Origin: an uncultured Bacillota bacterium
GTDB lineage: Bacteria; Bacillota_I; Bacilli_A; RFN20; CAG-826
Length of the DNA stretch: 18,723 nt
Assembly (NCBI GenBank): GCA_946623775.1
Contig: CAMORJ010000019.1
Location: 1-18,723 of the forward strand
Reading direction: 5' to 3'
Under the pieces are notes generated by a model. That model did not search any database and was not told where the DNA came from. It saw only the letters and a list, made by a program, of their open reading frames with translations. A program made the position numbers and the translations under genes. Positions within the stretch are counted from its first letter, which is position 1; every line of letters starts with the position of its first letter. This document shows, piece after piece, positions 13,256 through 18,723 of this stretch.

Positions 13256-14613
13256 TGAAGAAGTTCGTCTCGATCTTTAAGAACAAAGAAATCGTCAACC
13301 GCATTTTCTTTACGATCATGATCCTGTTCGTCTTGAGGATCGGGGCGGCTATCACGGTACCCGGCGTTTCCGTTGGCAGCGAGTTAACCAATGCCATGAA
13401 TTCCGGCAACGCCCTCGCCATGATGGATTTGCTTGGCGGCGGAGCCTTATCGAACTTCTCGATATTCGCCCTCGGCGTCTCGCCATACATCACCGCCCAG
13501 ATCATCATTCAGCTTCTCTCCAAAGACGTCTTGCCCGCTTTGACCGAACTGTCCAAGCAAGGGCAATACGGGAGGAAGAAAATCGAGATGGCTACCCGTT
13601 ACCTGACGTTGCTCCTAGGAGCGGTGCAGGCATACGGCATCATCAAGACGATGCAGAACAACTCCTACATCAGCTTGTCCCTCGAAGATAACTTCTGGAC
13701 CTACGCCTATATCGTCACAGTCCTGCTCGCGGGCGCCATGCTCACGATGTGGCTGGGCGACCAAATCACCGAGAAAGGCTTGGGAAACGGCATCTCCGTC
13801 ATCATCTTTGCCGGATGCGTCCGTTCCTTGCCGATCCAAATCTCCACCGCATGGACCAAGTGGATCGCCACCTCCGTCGACCACGGCTCGACCGCATTAA
13901 TCCGCGGCACGTTCCAATTCGCCCTGTACATCCTGGCTCTTATCCTGATTACGGGCGGCGTCGTGTTCTTCGAGCTCGCCAGGAGGAAGATCCCCGTCCA
14001 GCATGCCGGCAAGGGAGGCCAAAGCGCCTCCATGGCCCGCGCCTCGTTCTTGCCCATCAAGGTCAACAGCGCAGGCGTCATCCCCGTCATCTTCGCCTCA
14101 TCCCTCCTCATGGCCCCGTCCGTCATCGCGAGCTTCATCAGCGCCGATGCGGCCAATGCGGGCTGGCTCAAGATCTTCGCGTACAGCGAAATGTACACGA
14201 TGCCTTGGTTCGGAGGGCAGACCTGGCAGATGCCTTGGGGCTTGCTCATCTACCTATTCCTGATCATCGCGTTCACGTTCTTCTATTCCCAAATGGAAAT
14301 CGACCCCGAGCAACTCGCGGACAACTTCCAGAAGAACGGCTCCTACATCCCTGGCATCCGCCCGGGCAAAGAGACCGAACGCTATGTCGGCAAAGTGCTT
14401 AACCGCGTCACTTGCATCGGCGCGCTATCGCTGGCCGCCATCTCGGCTCTCCCCGTCGCCTTGACCCTCTCCGGGGTCTTCGGCGCCGATACGAGCCTTG
14501 CCATCGGCGGCACCGGCATGATCATCATCGTCGGCGTGTGCATCGAAATCAATTCGCAGATCGATGGACTCCTCGCCGGCAAATCGTTTGAAGAAGTCAC
14601 CGGAGGAATGTAA
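13255..14613 (+). CDS. secY: preprotein translocase subunit SecY
   Basis: SecY is the channel of the Sec translocon in the cytoplasmic membrane. The 452-residue product has about ten hydrophobic segments: roughly 17-37, 62-88, 116-134, 150-170, 179-197, 215-240, 268-295, 326-346, 386-408 and 415-433. The plug region with GGGALSNFSIFALGVSPYIT (61-80), the GLGNGISVIIFAG motif, the PIKVNSAGVIPVIFASSLL segment and the NGSYIPGIRPGKET cytoplasmic loop are conserved. The C-terminal tail ends GKSFEEVTGGM, lacking the familiar KRHYKGF-like end, but no frameshift is evident. The ATG overlaps the rplO stop by one base. Confidence 0.97.
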   Translation: MKKFVSIFKNKEIVNRIFFTIMILFVLRIGAAITVPGVSVGSELTNAMNSGNALAMMDLLGGGALSNFSIFALGVSPYITAQIIIQLLSKDVLPALTELSKQGQYGRKKIEMATRYLTLLLGAVQAYGIIKTMQNNSYISLSLEDNFWTYAYIVTVLLAGAMLTMWLGDQITEKGLGNGISVIIFAGCVRSLPIQISTAWTKWIATSVDHGSTALIRGTFQFALYILALILITGGVVFFELARRKIPVQHAGKGGQSASMARASFLPIKVNSAGVIPVIFASSLLMAPSVIASFISADAANAGWLKIFAYSEMYTMPWFGGQTWQMPWGLLIYLFLIIAFTFFYSQMEIDPEQLADNFQKNGSYIPGIRPGKETERYVGKVLNRVTCIGALSLAAISALPVALTLSGVFGADTSLAIGGTGMIIIVGVCIEINSQIDGLLAGKSFEEVTGGM

Positions 14614-14618
14614 TAACC

Positions 14619-15275
14619 ATGCTCAACATCATTTTGATGGGTCCCCCTGGCGCCGGAAAAGGCACTCAGGCGACTGCGATCGTCGACGCGTTCCACCTCC
14701 CTCATATCTCCACTGGCGACATGTTCCGCGAGGCCATTGCCCAAGGAACCCCAGTCGGACTCAAGGCGAAGGAGATCATCGCCGCGGGCAACCTTGTCCC
14801 CGACGAGATCACCATCGAACTCGTGAAGGAGAGGCTCTCCCGCCCCGATTGCGAGCACGGCTATCTTCTAGACGGCTTCCCGCGGACCATCCCTCAGGCC
14901 GAAGCGCTCGATAAGCTTGGGCCGGAGATCGGACGTCCTGTCAGCCTCGTGATTGACATCACCGTCCCCGAAGAGGAATTGATCCGCAGAATCGCAGGCA
15001 GGCGCGTCTGCCCCTCTTGCGGAGCCTCCTATCACGTCGATTCCATGAAACCGGCGGTGGAGGGCATCTGCGACAGGTGCGGGCATGAACTGATTCAGAG
15101 GAAGGACGACAATGCGGAGTCCTTCGCCGTCCGCCTGCAGAACTATTACGCTTCCACCCAGCCGCTGGTCGATTATTACAAGGAGCAGGGGTTATACCAT
15201 TGCTTCGACGGAATGGTCGGCAAAGCGAACCTGGAAAAGGCGATCAATGCCTTGCTGGAGGAGCAAGGGCAATGA
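14619..15275 (+). CDS. adk: adenylate kinase, zinc-containing
   Basis: Adenylate kinase interconverts ATP plus AMP with two ADP in the cytosol. The 218-residue product has the P-loop GPPGAGKGT (8-16), the AMP-binding HISTGDMFR and LLDGFPRTIPQAE segments, and a long LID domain carrying a zinc site of four cysteines: C131-x2-C134 and C151-x2-C154. This is typical of Gram-positive enzymes. The RKDDNAESFAVRL motif follows. GGAGG (14602-14606) lies inside the secY end, and the stop overlaps the map start (ATGA). The secY-adk-map order is standard for Bacillota. Confidence 0.98.
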   Translation: MLNIILMGPPGAGKGTQATAIVDAFHLPHISTGDMFREAIAQGTPVGLKAKEIIAAGNLVPDEITIELVKERLSRPDCEHGYLLDGFPRTIPQAEALDKLGPEIGRPVSLVIDITVPEEELIRRIAGRRVCPSCGASYHVDSMKPAVEGICDRCGHELIQRKDDNAESFAVRLQNYYASTQPLVDYYKEQGLYHCFDGMVGKANLEKAINALLEEQGQ

Positions 15276-16021
15276 TCATCATCAAGTCCCCGCGCGAAAT
15301 CGCTCTCATGAGAGAAGCGGGCCGCGTGACGGCCTTGGCCTTGGAAGAGGTGAGATCCCTGGTCGAGCCAGGGGTTTCCACCCAAACCCTCAATGACGCA
15401 ATCGATGCCATCATCCGACGCGAAGGTGGCAAGCCAGCCGAACTCGGCTACTATGGCTACCCCGCGTCGGTGTGCATCTCCGTCAATGAGGTCATCCTCC
15501 ATGGCATCCCCTCTCCCAAAAAGATCCTCAGGGACGGGGACATCGTATCCCTCGACCTCGTCGTCGAGAAAAACGGGTACATGGGCGACGCCTGCAGGAC
15601 ATACCCCGTGGGAATCTGCGGGGAGCGTCCCCTAAGGATGATCGCCATCGCGGAAGAAGCCTTCGAGGCCGCGGTCAAATTGGTCAGACCGGGAGCCCGC
15701 GTCGGAGACATCTCCCACGCGATTGAGGAAGTCGCTAAGAAGTACGGATGCTCCGTGCCCACCGATTACACTGGGCATGGCATCGGAACCCAAATGCACG
15801 AAGACCCCTATATCCCATGCTACGGGACCGCGGGGACAGGGCCAGTCCTGAAAGAGGGCATGACCATCTGCATCGAGCCGATGATCCTGGAGCACCGCAA
15901 TGCAGTCAGGGTGCTGAAGGACGGATGGACCGTCGTCGCCAAAGACGGAGGCCTGACGTCCCATTACGAAAACACCCTCGTCGTCACCAAAGACGGCTAT
16001 GAGATATTGACGAAGCAATAA
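15272..16021 (+). CDS. map: methionine aminopeptidase type I
   Basis: Removes the initiator Met from new proteins at the ribosome exit. The start is ATG 15272, overlapping the adk stop (ATGA), giving 249 residues from MIIIKSPREIALMREAGR. A longer frame back to 15200 only reads through adk. The five metal ligands of the family are visible as D95, D106, H169, E202 and E233, each two residues earlier than in E. coli, with H77 in NEVILHGIP. TGHGIGTQMHEDP and EPMI surround the ligands. No N-terminal zinc finger is present, so this is the short type Ia form. Confidence 0.97.
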   Translation: MIIIKSPREIALMREAGRVTALALEEVRSLVEPGVSTQTLNDAIDAIIRREGGKPAELGYYGYPASVCISVNEVILHGIPSPKKILRDGDIVSLDLVVEKNGYMGDACRTYPVGICGERPLRMIAIAEEAFEAAVKLVRPGARVGDISHAIEEVAKKYGCSVPTDYTGHGIGTQMHEDPYIPCYGTAGTGPVLKEGMTICIEPMILEHRNAVRVLKDGWTVVAKDGGLTSHYENTLVVTKDGYEILTKQ

Positions 16022-16042
16022 GCTTCCTGGAGGTAACAAAAC

Positions 16043-16264
16043 TTGAGTAGAGAAGATTGCATCGAAGTCGAAGCGACGGTGTTGGAGTGCCTTCCCAACG
16101 CCAACTTCAAGGTGAAGCTGACCAACGGAGCCGTTGTCCAGGCCTGCGTTTCGGGAAAAATCCGGATGAACTACATCCGCATTCTCCCCGGCGATAGGGT
16201 GACGGTCCAGTTCTCGCCTTATGATCTAACACGCGGGCGCATCACGTTCCGTTACAGGAACTAA
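16043..16264 (+). CDS. infA: translation initiation factor IF-1
   Basis: IF-1 binds the A site of the 30S subunit during initiation. The 73-residue S1/OB-fold product has EDCIEVEATVLECLPNANFK, the VSGKIRMNYIRILPGDRVTV core and SPYDLTRGRITFRYR. The start is TTG, fixed by GGAGGT at 16029-16034 eight bases upstream and by the family N-terminus; no in-frame ATG lies nearby. The usual KOW-domain gene between map and infA of some Bacillota is absent, with only 21 bases between them. Confidence 0.96.
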   Translation: MSREDCIEVEATVLECLPNANFKVKLTNGAVVQACVSGKIRMNYIRILPGDRVTVQFSPYDLTRGRITFRYRN

Positions 16265-16282
16265 CTTAAGGAGTAAAACCCA

Positions 16283-16396
16283 ATGAAAGTCAGACCGTCT
16301 GTCAAGCCGATTTGCGACAAGTGCAAAGTCATTCGGCGCCATGGCAAAGTCATGGTTATCTGCTCCAACCCCAAGCACAAGCAGCGTCAGGGTTGA
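16283..16396 (+). CDS. rpmJ: 50S ribosomal protein L36
   Basis: L36 is the smallest large-subunit protein and holds a zinc ion. The 37-residue frame starts MKVRPSVKPICDKCKVIRRH and ends NPKHKQRQG with a TGA stop. The zinc ligands C11, C14, C27 and H32 are all present, so it is the zinc-containing form. AAGGAG lies 8-9 bases upstream of the ATG. It sits in the standard infA-rpmJ-rpsM order. Confidence 0.97.
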   Translation: MKVRPSVKPICDKCKVIRRHGKVMVICSNPKHKQRQG

Positions 16397-16419
16397 GGAG
16401 AGAAAGGAAAACGTAAACT

Positions 16420-16794
16420 ATGGCACGTATCGTAGGTATCGATATCCCAAATGAAAAGCGCATCGTCGTGTCCCTTACCTATATTTATGGCATCGGACCT
16501 TCGACCGCATCCAAAATCCTCGCCGCCGTTGGTATCTCTGAAGATATCCGCACCAAGGATTTGACCGATGAGCAGCTCACCGCCCTCCGCGCTGAAGTTG
16601 CCAAATACCATCTCGAAGGCGACCTCCGCAGGGAAGTCAGCCTCAACATCAAGCGCCTCTGCGAAATCGGATGCTATCGCGGCATCCGCCACAAGAGGGG
16701 CCTTCCCGTCCGCGGACAGAGGACCCGTACCAATGCCCGTACCCGCAAAGGTAAGAGGAAGACCATCGCCAACAAGAAGCAGGCGACTAAGTAA
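16420..16794 (+). CDS. rpsM: 30S ribosomal protein S13
   Basis: S13 forms intersubunit bridges and contacts the P-site tRNA. The 124 residues contain ARIVGIDIPNEKRIVVSLTY, the helix-hairpin GIGPSTASKIL, CYRGIRHKRGLPVRGQRTRT and the basic tail ARTRKGKRKT that reaches the P site. GAAAGGAAA lies upstream. Length and motifs are ordinary. Confidence 0.98.
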   Translation: MARIVGIDIPNEKRIVVSLTYIYGIGPSTASKILAAVGISEDIRTKDLTDEQLTALRAEVAKYHLEGDLRREVSLNIKRLCEIGCYRGIRHKRGLPVRGQRTRTNARTRKGKRKTIANKKQATK

Positions 16795-16811
16795 TCAGGA
16801 GGAAATTGAAA

Positions 16812-17222
16812 ATGGCAGCAAACACCAAAGCCAAAGGCAAATCCACCACCGCCCGCAAGAAGAAGATCAAACGCTCCTTCGTGAAAGGCGTTGCGCATAT
16901 CCACTCCACCTTCAACAACACCATCGTCACCATCACCGACCCCCAGGGCAACGTCATCGCCTGGTCCTCTGCTGGTGCCCTTGGCTACAAAGGCGCGAAG
17001 AAGTCCACCCCCTTCGCCGCCCAATTAGCCGCTCAGGCCGCCGCCAAGACCGCGTTTGACCAAGGCATCCGCCAGGTCGACGTCGAGGTCAAAGGCCCCG
17101 GCGCAGGCCGCGAATCCGCAGTGCGCGCCATCGCCGCCAGCGGGCTACAGGTCCTCTCCATCGAGGATACCACCCCCATCCCGCACAACGGCTGCCGCCC
17201 GCCGAAGCGTCCTCGCGGTTAG
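16812..17222 (+). CDS. rpsK: 30S ribosomal protein S11
   Basis: S11 lines the platform near the E site. I chose ATG 16812 over the TTG at 16806: AGGAGG (16797-16802) is nine bases from the ATG but only three from the TTG. The 136-residue product has FVKGVAHIHSTFNNTIVTIT, SSAGALGYKGAKKSTPFAA, VKGPGAGRESAVRAIAASGL and the terminal DTTPIPHNGCRPPKRPRG. The gene ends in TAG, 54 bases before rpoA. As usual in Bacillota, rpsD does not follow. Confidence 0.98.
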   Translation: MAANTKAKGKSTTARKKKIKRSFVKGVAHIHSTFNNTIVTITDPQGNVIAWSSAGALGYKGAKKSTPFAAQLAAQAAAKTAFDQGIRQVDVEVKGPGAGRESAVRAIAASGLQVLSIEDTTPIPHNGCRPPKRPRG

Positions 17223-17276
17223 TCTCCGCTTGTCTACATCGCTACATAATTAAACCCACAGGAGGAATCACTAACC

Positions 17277-18281
17277 ATGGCTAAAACCACCGATACCAAA
17301 GTGGAAGAAATGAAGCTTCCCAATCCGTTCGAACCGTTCGGCGTCAAAGTCGAAGTCAATGACGAGACCGAGCACTATGCCAAATTCGTCATCAAGCCTC
17401 TTGAGAGAGGATTCGGCATCACCGTCGGCAACGCCCTCCGCCGCGTTTTGCTCAGCGCCCTTCCCGGCGCCAGCGTCGCCGCCGTCCAGATCGAAGGCGT
17501 CCGCCACGAATTCACCGCCATCCCCGGCGTCTTGGAAGATGTCACCGGCATCGTCTTGAACCTCAAGGATCTGGTCCTCGACATCTCCGATTCCGGCACC
17601 GAACTCAAGCGCATCGAAGTCGATGCCAAAGGCCCCTGCACCTTGACCGCAGGCGACCTCGAGCTCCCGGCCTTCGTCAAGGTCATCAATCCTGAGCTCG
17701 AAATCGCCCACATCAATGATAAGGGCCACCTCAAGATGACCATCTTCGCCAGCAAGGGCAGGGGATACGTCACCGCTGAGCAGAACAAGATCGACCGCAA
17801 GATCGACACCGTCGGCGTCATCACCACCGACTCCAACTACACCCCTGTCGTCAAAGTCGCCTACTCCGTCGAGCCGACCCGCGTTGGCCACGATTCGAAG
17901 TTCGACGAATTGACCCTCGAAGTCACCACCAACGGCAGCGTCAAGCCGCATGAAGCCGTCGCGATGGCCGCTCAATTGCTCATCGCCCACTTCAAGCAGT
18001 TCGTGGAACTCGAGAAGGGCGTCACCGAATTCGTCCTCGTCAAAGAGGAGACCAAGCCTGAGGAGAACAGGTTCCAGAATATGCTTATCGAGGAACTCGA
18101 CCTCAGCGTCCGCAGCAACAATTGCCTTAAGAGGGCTGGCATCTCCACCGTCTTGGAACTCACTCTCAAGAGTGAGGACGAGATGATGAAGGTCCGCAAC
18201 CTCGGCAAGAAGTCGCTCAAGGAAGTCAAAGAGAAGCTCGCGCTGATCGGATTGCACTTCCGCGATTACGTAGGAGAATAA
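17277..18281 (+). CDS. rpoA: RNA polymerase alpha subunit
   Basis: RpoA dimerises to scaffold RNA polymerase and binds UP elements and activators. The 334-residue product has the N-terminal domain with GFGITVGNALRRVLLSALPG (46-65), AVQIEGVRHEFTAIPGV and VTGIVLNLKDL. The C-terminal domain (about 263-330) has LDLSVRSNNCLKRAGISTVL and the helix-hairpin VRNLGKKSLKEVKEKL. The length is slightly above the Bacillus form. The 54-base gap upstream contains GGAGG (17261-17265) and a -10-like CATAAT (17245-17250) without a good -35, so an internal promoter is only a possibility. Confidence 0.98.
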   Translation: MAKTTDTKVEEMKLPNPFEPFGVKVEVNDETEHYAKFVIKPLERGFGITVGNALRRVLLSALPGASVAAVQIEGVRHEFTAIPGVLEDVTGIVLNLKDLVLDISDSGTELKRIEVDAKGPCTLTAGDLELPAFVKVINPELEIAHINDKGHLKMTIFASKGRGYVTAEQNKIDRKIDTVGVITTDSNYTPVVKVAYSVEPTRVGHDSKFDELTLEVTTNGSVKPHEAVAMAAQLLIAHFKQFVELEKGVTEFVLVKEETKPEENRFQNMLIEELDLSVRSNNCLKRAGISTVLELTLKSEDEMMKVRNLGKKSLKEVKEKLALIGLHFRDYVGE

Positions 18282-18284
18282 ACA

Positions 18285-18686
18285 ATGGCAGCACAAGGAA
18301 GAAAGAACGTCCACGGCAAGGCTGGCGTTCGCTTCAAGGCCGGATACACCGCCTCGAAGAACAAATCGATGCTCCGCAACGTCGTCACCGACCTCATCCT
18401 CAATGGTGAAGTCCGCGTGACCTCCGGCGTTGTCAAAGAGCTCAGGAAGCTTGCCGACCACCTCGTCACCCTCGCCAAGAGGAATGACCTCCACGCTCGT
18501 CGCCTCGCTGCGCAGACCGTCCGCACCAACGTCGAAAAAGACGGCAAGGATGCGCTCACCGTCTTGTTCAGCGAACTCGGCCCGAGGATGGCAAAGCGCA
18601 ATGGCGGCTACACCAAGGCCTTCAAGCTTGGCCCGCGCCGCGGCGACTGTGCCGAAGTCGTGCTTGTCCGCTGGTCCGATCTTTGA
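18285..18686 (+). CDS. rplQ: 50S ribosomal protein L17
   Basis: L17 lies near the tunnel exit and closes the alpha operon. The 133 residues have SKNKSMLRNVVTDLILNGEV, the VKELRKLADHLVTLAKRNDL helix with HARRLAAQ, and the C-terminal NGGYTKAFKLGPRRGDCAEV motif. The N-terminus (about 1-20) is slightly longer than usual. It starts three bases after rpoA, with AGGAGA overlapping that stop. The last 37 bases of the window show no terminator or further gene. Confidence 0.97.
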   Translation: MAAQGRKNVHGKAGVRFKAGYTASKNKSMLRNVVTDLILNGEVRVTSGVVKELRKLADHLVTLAKRNDLHARRLAAQTVRTNVEKDGKDALTVLFSELGPRMAKRNGGYTKAFKLGPRRGDCAEVVLVRWSDL

Positions 18687-18723
18687 TCGAAATTAAGCGA
18701 AAACGCATACATGCCCTGGCTAT

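Noticed and set aside
15200..15274. Upstream extension of map
   Set aside because: It overlaps adk by 76 bases, has no binding site and adds residues not found in the family; ATG 15272 fits.
16806..16811. TTG start for rpsK
   Set aside because: Only three bases from AGGAGG; ATG 16812 is at a normal distance.
17271..18494. 407-codon open frame on the - strand opposite rpoA and rplQ
   Set aside because: It mirrors the C-ending codon bias of the sense genes, which removes stops on the other strand. Its acidic Asp/Val/Gly-rich product has no domain I recognise and there is no ribosome binding site.
1..18723. CRISPR arrays, tRNA or rRNA genes, insertion sequences
   Set aside because: No regularly spaced repeats, no cloverleaf or rRNA segments and no transposase were seen on either strand.

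Overview
The window is a bacterial chromosomal core locus: the end of a queuosine-tRNA operon, a small toxin-antitoxin module, and the S10-spc-alpha ribosomal protein supercluster from rpsJ to rplQ. All real genes are on the + strand. Gene order (rpsZ with a zinc-ribbon S14, adk-map-infA-rpmJ-rpsM-rpsK-rpoA-rplQ, and no rpsD between rpsK and rpoA) is that of the Bacillota. Missing rpmD, Lys/Ala/Pro-rich tails on ribosomal proteins and QueH fit a gut-type Bacilli/Erysipelotrichia lineage near the Mollicutes, but I cannot name a genus. TGA is used as a stop (tgt, adk, rpmJ) and Trp is TGG, so the code is 11 rather than the mycoplasma code.

Layout. 1-2134: 3' part of tgt, then queA and queH, nearly overlapping, closed by a likely intrinsic terminator at 2167-2189. 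These genes act in sequence on tRNA: base exchange for preQ1, conversion to epoxyqueuosine, then reduction to queuosine. 2190-3038: a promoter with a 20-bp inverted repeat, a RelB/DinJ-type antitoxin with two possible starts, and a PIN-domain toxin, ended by a terminator-like hairpin at 3124-3153. This part is visibly AT-richer and looks like an acquired cassette. 3039-3561: 523 bases without a convincing gene, holding a 17-bp palindrome, a candidate promoter and a leader RNA with three nested stems ahead of rpsJ.

3562-13255: rpsJ, rplC, rplD, rplW, rplB, rpsS, rplV, rpsC, rplP, rpmC, rpsQ, rplN, rplX, rplE, rpsZ, rpsH, rplF, rplR, rpsE, rplO. 13255-16021: secY, adk, map. 16043-18686: infA, rpmJ, rpsM, rpsK, rpoA, rplQ. 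Spacings are 0-23 nt with several overlaps, apart from 66 nt before rplB and 54 nt before rpoA. The operon uses mostly C-ending codons and strong GGAGG-type ribosome binding sites, as expected for very highly expressed genes. Its products build both ribosomal subunits, start translation (IF-1), export proteins (SecY), process N-termini (MetAP), supply ADP (Adk) and transcribe (RpoA).

I found no undescribed multi-gene system. The points most worth checking are the structured rpsJ leader, the shared low-complexity N-terminal module on L23 and L22, the DinJ-PIN pairing with its tandem starts, and an AU-only hairpin before rplB.
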